From the NCBI GenBank assembly GCA_903854805.1, contig CAINXK010000060.1, positions 1 through 11,712 of the forward strand: 11,712 nucleotides of DNA, given 5' to 3'. The notes beneath the pieces were generated by a model that worked only from the letters and a program-made list of their open reading frames with translations, searched no databases and was not told where the DNA came from. Positions within the stretch are counted from its first letter, which is position 1. Each line of letters starts with the position of its first letter. The stretch is from an uncultured Anaerolineae bacterium. GTDB taxonomy: Bacteria; Chloroflexota; Anaerolineae; Anaerolineales; Villigracilaceae. Below, in pieces: positions 1 to 7,436 of the stretch. Position numbers and translations under genes: made by a program.

Positions 1-24
1 AGAAAAATAAAAAACTATTTTACT

Positions 25-30
25 AAAGGA
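25..30 (+). promoter_or_regulatory. Ribosome binding site of the first glycosyltransferase gene
   Basis: AAAGGA lies six bases upstream of the ATG at 37, in an otherwise A/T-only leader. It fixes the start of the 861-residue protein. The 36 bases upstream show no promoter and the preceding gene is outside the window. Confidence 0.75.
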
Positions 31-36
31 TAATAA

Positions 37-2622
37 ATGTTTGGTAACTGGAAGGCATATCGAAAAATTAAATTAAGCGGTTATTTCGACCCAGCGTATT
101 ATTTATTGACGTACCCGGATGTGCGCAAGGCCGATGTTGACCCATTGTCTCATTACATCGCGCACGGCTGGAGAGAGCAAAGGAATCCAGCCCGAACCTT
201 CGATACAAATTATTATCTAAAAACAAATCCAGATGTCAGGCAAGCTGGAATTGATCCCTTGATTCATTACTTATCATATGGTCAGTTTGAAGGACGCTCA
301 ACAAGCCCGATTAATGAATTGAGGTCATCTTTTGGGCCTATTGCCGAGAAACAGAAGAGAGCTAATGTACAATCAGACCCATTTTTCTGGAAAAGCTTTG
401 TCGCAGCTGTCAAACTTAAAGGAAAAATGATCGTTGGCTATTTAAAACTCTATGGGGTGGTTGGATTAATAAAAGCAATTGTTCGAAAATTTTTACAACT
501 ATTTTCCAAAAATGAGCACAAAGATTCGAAGGATTCGCTTGGAATGATCATACCAACAATTGATTCCCCAACAAGTGATGATATTAAGAAATGGAGTAAA
601 CACATTGCCAGAACAAATTTGTATATATTTTTATCTTCTCTGGCAGTTTTGGAATTCCCAATCTATGATCTTCCGGTGATTTCGATCATTTTGCTTTTCT
701 ATAATCGAGCTGAAATGTCTCTTCAATGCCTAGAAACAATAGTAGCGAGTGCTGGGCACATTCCTTTTGAAGTGATAATTGTAGATAATTCGTCCCAAGA
801 TGAAACCCCAGCCTTACTTGATCAAATTCGGAATGCGAAGATAATTCGGAATTCTAAAAACCTCGGATTTGGAGGTGGATGTAATCAAGCAGTAGATTTG
901 GCAGTTGGCAAATACTTGCTATTTTTAAATAACGATACACAATTGATGCCGAATTCGCTTTCAACCATGGTTGAGACCATTGAAACAAAAAATAATATCG
1001 GCGCTGTTGGTGGCAAACTGATCTTTCCAGATGGTAAACTTCAAGAGGCAGGTTCAATAATCTGGCAAGATGGTTCTTGTTTGGGTTATGGACGCAACGA
1101 AAATCCTTTCAATCCAGAGTTTTCCTATGTAAAGGATGTTGATTTTTGTTCAGGCGCTATGCTTTTAACACCCAAAGATATTTTCATTACCTTAGGAAAA
1201 TTCGATCCTCGCTATGAACCTGCTTATTATGAAGATGTAGATTATTGCTTGAAACTGTGGAGCGAAGGATATAGGGTTGTATTCCAGCCTTTTGCAATAG
1301 CAATTCATAACGAATTTGGCAGTTCTGATAACACAAGTGCTATTCAGCTTCAATTAATTAATCGCGAAAAGTTTAAACAAAAGTGGCATGATTATTTAAA
1401 TAATTTTGACCTTGCCAAAACAGACAGAATAATTTATTCCCGAGAACACAAAACAGATTCGAAAAGAATATTGGTCATCGACGATCGAATACCCGATTAT
1501 CGTTTGGGCTCTGGCCTCCCCCGAACCTTTCAAATCCTTCATAACCTTGCAGAAATGGGGTATAAATTAACTTTTTTTCCTATGCAATTTCAAAATTCAA
1601 TTCCAGGGATAACTGAGGCTTTGGAACGGCAAGGTATTGAAGTATTGTATAACGAGTCAAACCAAAAATTAAACCTTAAAGAATTTTTAATGTCCAGGCA
1701 AGATTATTACGATATTGCATTTGTAAGTCGACCACACAATATGAAAGATGCCATAAGCCATATCAGAGATTATGCACCAAAAGCAGTTGTTATTTACGAT
1801 GCTGAAGCCATCTTTGCGTTAAGGGATGTGAAATATAATGAATTGATTGGATTGCACATGAATAAAGATAAAAAAGAGCAGATGATACGTACTGAAGTAA
1901 ATCTTGCAGCAAATGCTGATGTCGTGATTACTGTATCAGAAAAAGAAAGGCAATTATTCTTAAAGTTTGGAGTAGCATCTTCTCAAGTTTTAGGACATGT
2001 TGTTGATGTTAAACAGACACCTGCTAGTTTTGAAGAGCGCAAGGATATTCTTTTTGTGGGCGGTATTTTAGGTCATCCTACTCCAAACGAAGATGCCGTA
2101 CTTTATTTCGTAAAAGAAATACTTCCATTGGTCAGAGCGAAATTAAACTGTGAACTATTTGTTGTCGGCGAGAATAAAGTACAAGCACTTTGGGATTTAG
2201 CATCAGATCATGTTCATATCACGGGAAGAGTTGACGATCTTACACCTTACTATAATAAGTGCCGGCTTTTCATCGTACCTACTCGATATTCGGCAGGAAT
2301 TCCACTGAAACTAATTGAGGCTTCTGCGCATGGTTTACCGGCAGTAGTGACACCCATAACGGCAGAACAACTGGGTTGGCAAGAAAATCGCGATATTCTA
2401 GTTGGACATAACCCCATAGATTTTGCGGAAAAAATAATTAAACTCTATTTGAACAGAGACATTTTTTATTTATTGCGTCAAAATGTATTAGAGCGTATCC
2501 ACAATGAATATGCCCCTAATCAATTCAGGATGCATCTTGAAAATACCATTAATCTTGCCCTGCATAAAAATGCCAGCACATTCCGGCAAGCTACTCCAGA
2601 TTTTCCATTGTCCAAGCAGTAG
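37..2622 (+). CDS. Multi-domain glycosyltransferase: PDV repeats + GT2 + GT4-like
   Basis: Probably adds two successive sugars to a lipid-linked glycan at the cytoplasmic membrane face; the sugars cannot be read from sequence. Residues 14-50 and 53-87 are two copies of a 38-residue repeat (F17/F55, PDV 27-29/65-67, DPL 35-37/73-75, HY 39-40/77-78, G44/G82) of a kind I recall on large polysaccharide glycosyltransferases. After a basic linker (about 90-210), a GT2 GT-A domain spans about 213-450, with DNSS at 250-253, the DXD-like LNNDT at 297-301 and the ED catalytic pair at 399-400, resembling rhamnosyltransferase-type GT2 enzymes. Residues about 476-840 form a GT-B, GT4-like domain with FVGG at 673-676 and the conserved Glu 761 in IEAS. 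The first Glu of the EX7E motif is replaced (Ala 753), which I recall from some GT4 subfamilies. The gene is AT-rich compared with genes to its right. The GT2 call is firm; activity of the GT4-like half is less certain. Confidence 0.9.
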   Translation: MFGNWKAYRKIKLSGYFDPAYYLLTYPDVRKADVDPLSHYIAHGWREQRNPARTFDTNYYLKTNPDVRQAGIDPLIHYLSYGQFEGRSTSPINELRSSFGPIAEKQKRANVQSDPFFWKSFVAAVKLKGKMIVGYLKLYGVVGLIKAIVRKFLQLFSKNEHKDSKDSLGMIIPTIDSPTSDDIKKWSKHIARTNLYIFLSSLAVLEFPIYDLPVISIILLFYNRAEMSLQCLETIVASAGHIPFEVIIVDNSSQDETPALLDQIRNAKIIRNSKNLGFGGGCNQAVDLAVGKYLLFLNNDTQLMPNSLSTMVETIETKNNIGAVGGKLIFPDGKLQEAGSIIWQDGSCLGYGRNENPFNPEFSYVKDVDFCSGAMLLTPKDIFITLGKFDPRYEPAYYEDVDYCLKLWSEGYRVVFQPFAIAIHNEFGSSDNTSAIQLQLINREKFKQKWHDYLNNFDLAKTDRIIYSREHKTDSKRILVIDDRIPDYRLGSGLPRTFQILHNLAEMGYKLTFFPMQFQNSIPGITEALERQGIEVLYNESNQKLNLKEFLMSRQDYYDIAFVSRPHNMKDAISHIRDYAPKAVVIYDAEAIFALRDVKYNELIGLHMNKDKKEQMIRTEVNLAANADVVITVSEKERQLFLKFGVASSQVLGHVVDVKQTPASFEERKDILFVGGILGHPTPNEDAVLYFVKEILPLVRAKLNCELFVVGENKVQALWDLASDHVHITGRVDDLTPYYNKCRLFIVPTRYSAGIPLKLIEASAHGLPAVVTPITAEQLGWQENRDILVGHNPIDFAEKIIKLYLNRDIFYLLRQNVLERIHNEYAPNQFRMHLENTINLALHKNASTFRQATPDFPLSKQ

Positions 2623-2649
2623 GCATGCTAGGAAATTAGTGTTGCTTAT

Positions 2650-4269
2650 ATGATAAACAGGGCTAACTATATGAAATACTTTAATCGCAATTCTTTACTT
2701 GTAATTATTACTCTTTTGCTCATTCCAATGATTTCTGGGTTTATCTCTGTTTGGCTTGGAAAAGATCTTAACTGGGATTTGAAGAACTATCACTACTACA
2801 ATGCTTACGCATTTTTACAAAACAGGTTGGAATGGGATATTGATCCTGCGCAATGGCAAACTTACCTTAACCCCCTTGCCGATCTCCCATTTTATTACAT
2901 GACCCAAATGCTCCCAGCTATTGTAGTGGGATACATCCTAGGGTTTGTGCATGGGTTAAATATTGTTTTGGTTTTTTTGATCTCCTGGCTTACCCTTCAA
3001 ATCGACAAGCAGTTTGTTCGCTGGATATATGTTACAGTGATCACGATTGTCTCTGCGATTGCTCCAGGGTTCATTTCCGAATTAGGCACAACCTTTAATG
3101 ATAATTTAGTGAGTGTGTTTGGGTTAACCGCGATATTTTTGCTAATCGTTGTCGGTCAAAAGTTTTCTACTAATGGCAGTCTGCATTTTGGAAAAATTGT
3201 ATTTGCCGGTTTCCTGATAGGATTTGGCGTAGGGTTAAAATTGACATTTGGCATCTATGCGATCGCATCTGGACTTTCTCTTGCGGTTTTATTTTCAGCA
3301 TGGCAGGTGCGGATTAAAGCTATGCTTTTGTATATGTTTGGCGGTCTAGCCGGGCTTGTCTTGTCGGTCGGTTATTGGAGCTGGAAACTTTGGGCGATTT
3401 TCGGCAATCCTTTGTTGCCTGCCTTTAACGCCATTTTCCGTTCCCCGTATGTAAATTTTTCAAACTATTCTGATAAACGTTTTCTGCCAACAACCTTCTT
3501 AGAATATTTTTATTGGCCGTTGGCGTTTACTTGGAATACAAAACGCGTTGGAGAGATCCAATTTTCAGATGTTCGCTTTGCCGTATTATACGTTTTGATT
3601 ATCTTGGTAGGGATGAAATATTTATTGGCCTGGTTAGATAATACAGTCCCCCAATCTCATTTATCCTATGTCTCAGTTGTGGCTAAAAAATTCCTTCTAG
3701 TTTTCGGAGGAATTGCATTTGTTATATGGATGATTAGTTTTTCGATTTATCGCTATGCTATTCTGTTGGAAGTTCTGGTCCCGCTTTATATCTGGATTAT
3801 TTTAGAACATCTAATTTGGCGTCGTTATCTAAGAGAGATTATTGCTATTTTCCTAATTACATTGATTCTTATGAAATTCTCTCCTCCCAATTGGGGCCGG
3901 TGGAACTGGGAGACTTCCTTCTTGCATGTCGACACTTCGTTCATCCCCACCACATCCGATAGGGTTGTTGTGATGCTTGGTAGCTACCCCACCTCGTATG
4001 CGATCCCTTTCTTCCCAGGAACTATGCGGTTTATCAGGCCGGATGGCAACCTTCGGCTGAACGAAGATACCCAAATTATCAAAAATATTAAGCATATTTT
4101 GAGGCAACCGCAGAATAAAGATTTCTATATTCTTTATACTGCTACGGAAAATATTAACCCAGATGAACGTATCTTCCAACTTGGTCTAATTGCAACAAAA
4201 GTCCAGTGCTTTAAAATAAAATCCAATTTTCCTGATGAATTAGTTTTATGTGAGTTTCGACAACCTTAA
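2650..4269 (+). CDS. GT-C-like polytopic membrane protein, probable polyprenyl-sugar-dependent glycosyltransferase
   Basis: An integral membrane protein with about 10-12 hydrophobic segments (for example 14-36, 84-101, 122-140, 153-168, 183-216, 224-248, 310-323, 345-363, 370-387, 393-408) and a soluble tail of about 130 residues. After the first helix an extracytoplasmic-type loop carries NWD at 41-43 and an aromatic-rich YHYYNAY run at 47-53. An acidic residue in this first loop is the catalytic signature of GT-C enzymes (GT39, GT83, GT87 types), which use polyprenyl-phosphate sugars. A second polar motif, FNDN at 149-152, follows the fourth helix. It could instead be a Wzy-like polymerase, but the first-loop acidic motif favours GT-C. 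It begins 27 bases after the preceding stop, so it is probably co-transcribed. The start is uncertain: the ATG at 2650 has AGGA 16 bases away, while the ATG at 2671 (residue 8) has AGGG eight bases upstream and starts just before the first helix. AT-rich like its upstream neighbour. Confidence 0.75.
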   Translation: MINRANYMKYFNRNSLLVIITLLLIPMISGFISVWLGKDLNWDLKNYHYYNAYAFLQNRLEWDIDPAQWQTYLNPLADLPFYYMTQMLPAIVVGYILGFVHGLNIVLVFLISWLTLQIDKQFVRWIYVTVITIVSAIAPGFISELGTTFNDNLVSVFGLTAIFLLIVVGQKFSTNGSLHFGKIVFAGFLIGFGVGLKLTFGIYAIASGLSLAVLFSAWQVRIKAMLLYMFGGLAGLVLSVGYWSWKLWAIFGNPLLPAFNAIFRSPYVNFSNYSDKRFLPTTFLEYFYWPLAFTWNTKRVGEIQFSDVRFAVLYVLIILVGMKYLLAWLDNTVPQSHLSYVSVVAKKFLLVFGGIAFVIWMISFSIYRYAILLEVLVPLYIWIILEHLIWRRYLREIIAIFLITLILMKFSPPNWGRWNWETSFLHVDTSFIPTTSDRVVVMLGSYPTSYAIPFFPGTMRFIRPDGNLRLNEDTQIIKNIKHILRQPQNKDFYILYTATENINPDERIFQLGLIATKVQCFKIKSNFPDELVLCEFRQP

Positions 4270-4466
4270 CCTTTATATTAGACTCAACGCTATAGTCATC
4301 ACGAAAGGATCGGTAATATTATGACTACATAAACATGAAAAAAGAGTATTCTAGAGCCAACGCTCGCATCTTGGTACAAACAGTTTCGCTTTTTAATAGT
4401 TACTGTTCAAACAAACTCTAAAGCCAAGTTTTCTACGTTCCTCATTAACATTTCAGGTGAAAAAAA
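4270..4466. other. 197-bp AT-rich intergenic region before the methyltransferase
   Basis: No convincing gene. It holds an inverted repeat (TAGTCAT at 4293-4299 and ATGACTA at 4321-4327, 21 bases apart). A weak promoter-like pair is present: TTGGTA at 4371-4376 and TTTAAT at 4392-4397, spaced 15, shorter than ideal. A 28-codon open frame at 4335-4421 has no ribosome binding site. There is no GC-rich stem followed by a T-run after the membrane protein gene, so termination there is unproven. The region coincides with the change from AT-rich to GC-rich sequence. Confidence 0.5.
4455..4460 (+). promoter_or_regulatory. Ribosome binding site selecting a GTG start
   Basis: AGGTGA is spaced six bases from the GTG at 4467. 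This makes GTG the likely start of the methyltransferase, since the next in-frame ATG lies deep inside the domain. Confidence 0.65.
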
Positions 4467-5123
4467 GTGGAAAAACCGAAACTCATACATTCCGATAAGT
4501 CTGTAGATCATCCGGGCGCCAACCAGGTTACGCGTGGCAAAGGCCTGCTTGAACCCTTTCTAGCCAGTCAGCGTGCCATCAAGGCCAACCAATTAATTCC
4601 ATCTAATTTGCGAACCGGCAAAATTCTGGATATTGGCTGCGGAAGCTATCCTTATTTTCTTGCTCGAACCGAATTTGAAAAAAAATTCGCGATTGATCAA
4701 CTGCCCATCCCAGAGCAGCTGGCTTCACACCTCAAGATTGTCAATATTTCGCTCAACTTAAATGAAAACCCTACTTTGCCCTTTGAGCCCAATTATTTTG
4801 ATGTGGTCACATTGCTGGCAGTGGTCGAACATCTCGATCCGGACAGCATGGCTATTCTCTTTCGAGAAATATTCCAGGTCCTGCGTCCCGGTGGCAAGGT
4901 CATCATGACCACCCCGGCCGCCTGGTCTGATGGGCTGCTGCACTTAATGGCTCGCCTGGGCCTGGTCAGCGCCGAAGAAATTGAAGAGCACGCCTACGCC
5001 TACACGTTGCCGCTGATTGGTTGGTATTTTGGGCAGGCGGGTTTTAAAATGAATAATGTCAAGTTTGGTTATTTTGAATTAATGTTTAACATGTGGGCTG
5101 TGGCAGAAAAGACGATCGGCTGA
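4467..5123 (+). CDS. Class I SAM-dependent methyltransferase
   Basis: Transfers a methyl group from S-adenosylmethionine to an unidentified acceptor. In this setting a sugar hydroxyl or a chain end is plausible (inference). The Rossmann-type fold is visible: motif I ILDIGCGS at 53-60 binds SAM, an acidic residue Asp 77 follows strand 2, the post-core LPFEPNYFDVV segment is at 104-114, AVVEHL at 118-123 is the usual Methyltransf_11/UbiE-like signature, and VLRPGGKVIMTTP is at 138-150. The 218-residue length is normal for a stand-alone enzyme. It begins at GTG with a good ribosome binding site. Composition is intermediate, less AT-rich than the two genes to its left. The N-terminal 45 residues, including HPGANQ at 15-20, precede the core fold and may help acceptor binding. 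Substrate cannot be predicted. Confidence 0.88.
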   Translation: MEKPKLIHSDKSVDHPGANQVTRGKGLLEPFLASQRAIKANQLIPSNLRTGKILDIGCGSYPYFLARTEFEKKFAIDQLPIPEQLASHLKIVNISLNLNENPTLPFEPNYFDVVTLLAVVEHLDPDSMAILFREIFQVLRPGGKVIMTTPAAWSDGLLHLMARLGLVSAEEIEEHAYAYTLPLIGWYFGQAGFKMNNVKFGYFELMFNMWAVAEKTIG

Positions 5124-5376
5124 AAGTATTTGCTTGGGATAAGAAGATTTAGATTCCTGCTCCAAAAAGTCGGGTTATTTAATCTGCACGCCTTGCGCTT
5201 GCACGTCGCCAAAAACTCGGCCATAGTCCTCCGCTATGCTCATATCGTTGGTCCTCGCTGGATCCTAAAAGCTTCCAGCGGCAAGTCCGCCCGCTCTGCA
5301 AATGGAAAAAAATTTTGAAATGAGCTCGGCTAAATCCGGGCTCATTCCCTCCAAACCCTTCATTTGATTTCTCTCT
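5124..5376. other. 253-bp intergenic region before the tandem GT2 gene
   Basis: It contains a 62-codon open frame (5130-5318, TTG start) with no ribosome binding site and no recognisable protein, which I do not call a gene. The one clear structure is the stem-loop at 5319-5346, listed separately. I see no convincing promoter and no Shine-Dalgarno sequence ahead of the next gene; the bases just upstream are pyrimidine-rich. Confidence 0.5.
5319..5346 (-). terminator. Stem-loop, possible leftward intrinsic terminator
   Basis: Arms at 5319-5329 and 5336-5346 pair over 11 positions, with one G-T wobble (5326/5339) and a six-base loop. On the plus strand it is followed by TCCCTCC, not a T-run, so it is a poor terminator for the methyltransferase. 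Read on the minus strand, a run of seven T follows about six bases after the stem (5312 down to 5306), so it could stop leftward antisense transcripts that pass the convergent gap. It may instead act as an RNA structure in the leader of the gene at 5377. Confidence 0.3.
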
Positions 5377-7257
5377 TTGAAACCCATCTTTCAACGCCTT
5401 CGCCCCATTCTTGCCCCGCGCAGCAGCAAACGCGAAAAATTCGCGCGCTTTGTGCTGCGCAAGCTTCCGCTGCTGCGCTCATTGCTGAGCGGCAGCTACC
5501 GCGCCTGGATCCGCAAGAACGAACCGGATGCAAGCGCACTGCAAGCCCAGCGCCTCGAAGCCTGGGCACCTGGTGAGCAGCCCCTGATCAGTATTGTCGT
5601 ACCAATTTTTTCACCTGGGCTGTTCGTCCTGCAAGCCATGCTCCAATCCGTGCGCGCCCAGACCTACCAACACTGGGAATTGTGCCTGGCAATTGCTGGA
5701 CCGCCTTCGCGCGGCCTCCTGCAGGTGCTGCAAGACTACGCCGCCCAGGATGCGCGCATCCATTTCAGCCTGCTCGAGACCAACCGCGGTATTGCCGGGA
5801 ATACCAACGCCGCAATAGAGCTGGCTCAGGGCGTGTTTATCGCTTTTCTGGATCACGATGACTGCCTGGCGCCCTTTGCCTTGTACGCCGTCGCCAAAGC
5901 CCTCAATCAATTTCCCCAAACCGACCTGTTCTATTCGGACGAAGACTACCTCAGCCCGGAAGGCCGCCAGCGTTCTGACCCGGTCTTCAGGCCGGCGTTC
6001 AGCATCGATTATTTGCGCGCCAACAACTATCTGCCGCACTTTCTGGTACTGCGCAAGCACCTCGGTGACCGCCTGGGTTGGCTGCGCGCTGGCTTTGAGG
6101 GCGCACAGGATTACGACCTGCTCCTGCGCGCAGTTGAACAATCACGCTTTATCACCCATCTGCCACAGATCCTTTATCACTGCCGCGCCTTGCCAGCCTC
6201 CACCGCCAGCTCTCAGGCGGACAAAACCTCTACCAACCAGGCTGGGCTGCGTGCCATTCAGGAACATCTCCTGCGCTGCGGCCTGCCCGCCCAGGTCAGC
6301 CTCGGCCAACAAGCCGGGCTCTACCGGGTCACATACCCGCTCAGGCAACGCCCGCTGATCTCGATCATCATCCCCAACCATGAGCACGCCGCTGACCTGC
6401 TGCGCTGCATCGATGCGATCATCACAAAAAGCAGCTACCCGCACTTTGAGATCCTGATTGTAGAGAATAACAGCCACAGCCCGCAGATTTTCAGCCTTTA
6501 CAGCCAACTGCAGGCGCGCGACGGGCGAGTGCACATCCTGGAATTTCCTTCTGGCGAGTTCAATTACTCTGGTATCAATAATTATGCCGCCCGGCAGGCT
6601 TCCGGCGAATTCTTGCTGTTTCTGAACAATGATACCCAGGTCATCAACCCTGACTGGTTGGAGCGCATGCTGGAGTATGCCCAGCGTCCGGATGTCGGCG
6701 CTGTCGGCGCCAAATTATATTATCCCAATCTGCTCATCCAGCATGCCGGGGTGCTGCTCGGGATTGGTGCGGGTGCCAGCCATCACTCCGTCGGCGCCGC
6801 CGCAGATGACCCCGGCTACCGCTTCAATCTGGTCCTGCCTCAAAACCTGTCTGCCGTCACGGCCGCCTGCCTGATGCTGCGCCGGACTGTCTTTGAAGAA
6901 GTCGCGGGCTTTGATTTGGAATATCCTGTTGTCTTTGGGGATGTGGACCTATGCCTCAAAATTCGCCAAAAAGGTTACCAGATCGTCTGGACACCCTATG
7001 CAGAGCTGATTCACTACGAATCATTAACTCGCGGCTACGATGACAGCCTCCTAAAAGAGGCCCGCTTTCAGCAGCAAGCCAGCCTGCTAACAACGCGTTG
7101 GGCAGATTTGCTCGCCGCTGGTGATCCTTTTTTCAATCCAAATCTAACCCTGGTGATGGGGACCATTTCCGTAAAATCTGAAAAGTGTGACCAAACCGTG
7201 CGTTGCTCCCCGGGTCTCGCAAAAAACGAAAACCAATTTCGCAGTACTGCAAACTAG
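5377..7257 (+). CDS. Tandem-domain GT2 glycosyltransferase (two GT-A domains)
   Basis: A cytoplasmic or membrane-associated glycosyltransferase with two GT2 domains, a known layout for O-antigen/capsule rhamnosyl-type enzymes. Domain 1 (about 69-270) has LDHDD at 158-162, YSDED at 186-190 and QDYDLLLR at 244-251. Domain 2 (about 326-545) has IVENNS at 361-366, LNNDT at 416-420 and GDVDLC at 521-526, whose Asp 522 would be the base. The N-terminal segment with YRAWI at 41-45 is usual before domain 1. Odd: where domain 1 should have an Asp-containing VDDGS-like turn, it reads AIAGPPSRG (105-113), so its nucleotide binding may be altered. The start is TTG at 5377; an in-frame stop at 5365-5367 rules out a longer protein, and no ribosome binding site is visible. 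GTG at 5452 is the next option; the first internal in-frame ATG would destroy domain 1. The last 35 residues are low-similarity tail. GC is much higher than in the first two genes. Confidence 0.88.
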   Translation: MKPIFQRLRPILAPRSSKREKFARFVLRKLPLLRSLLSGSYRAWIRKNEPDASALQAQRLEAWAPGEQPLISIVVPIFSPGLFVLQAMLQSVRAQTYQHWELCLAIAGPPSRGLLQVLQDYAAQDARIHFSLLETNRGIAGNTNAAIELAQGVFIAFLDHDDCLAPFALYAVAKALNQFPQTDLFYSDEDYLSPEGRQRSDPVFRPAFSIDYLRANNYLPHFLVLRKHLGDRLGWLRAGFEGAQDYDLLLRAVEQSRFITHLPQILYHCRALPASTASSQADKTSTNQAGLRAIQEHLLRCGLPAQVSLGQQAGLYRVTYPLRQRPLISIIIPNHEHAADLLRCIDAIITKSSYPHFEILIVENNSHSPQIFSLYSQLQARDGRVHILEFPSGEFNYSGINNYAARQASGEFLLFLNNDTQVINPDWLERMLEYAQRPDVGAVGAKLYYPNLLIQHAGVLLGIGAGASHHSVGAAADDPGYRFNLVLPQNLSAVTAACLMLRRTVFEEVAGFDLEYPVVFGDVDLCLKIRQKGYQIVWTPYAELIHYESLTRGYDDSLLKEARFQQQASLLTTRWADLLAAGDPFFNPNLTLVMGTISVKSEKCDQTVRCSPGLAKNENQFRSTAN

Positions 7258-7436
7258 CCACGCTATCATGGCTAGAACACCATCACCCCTCAAATACTCG
7301 CTCCCCACGCTTTTTTCTACCCCTGTTCAAGCTGTTATTTGGCTGCAACTACCTGATTCGGGAAGGCGAGCGGGATGATCAGTCTGAATGCTAATCGCAG
7401 TTACAGTCTATTGCCATTTTTTGCTCAGCAAAGACC
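7258..7436. other. 179-bp convergent intergenic region
   Basis: The plus-strand block and the minus-strand block end here facing each other. Two weak inverted repeats are visible: TAGCCA/TGGCTA at 7255-7260 and 7269-7274, overlapping the tandem GT2 stop codon, and a 13-base palindrome TTTGCTCAGCAAA at 7420-7432, four bases beyond the minus-strand stop. Neither is a strong stem followed by a T-run, so I cannot assign an intrinsic terminator to either operon. Confidence 0.5.

Noticed and set aside
4335..4421. 28-codon open frame MKKEYSRANAR...
   Set aside because: No ribosome binding site, no recognisable protein family and located in AT-rich non-coding sequence; too short to support.
5130..5190. 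Promoter for the tandem GT2 gene (TTGCTT, TTTAAT-like hexamers)
   Set aside because: No pair of hexamers has acceptable match and spacing together.
5130..5318. 62-codon open frame after the methyltransferase, TTG start
   Set aside because: No Shine-Dalgarno sequence, no domain and no sensible hydrophobic or conserved pattern.
5611..6141. 176-codon minus-strand open frame inside the tandem GT2 gene
   Set aside because: Antisense shadow of a GC-rich gene whose plus-strand product has clear GT2 motifs.
5858..6358. 166-codon plus-strand open frame in another frame of the tandem GT2 gene
   Set aside because: Out-of-frame shadow, low complexity in Pro, Thr and Arg, no domain.
7187..7394. Two 63-codon open frames over the tandem GT2 end and the convergent gap
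   Set aside because: They overlap a real gene end, have no ribosome binding site and no recognisable protein; not convincing as a gene remnant.
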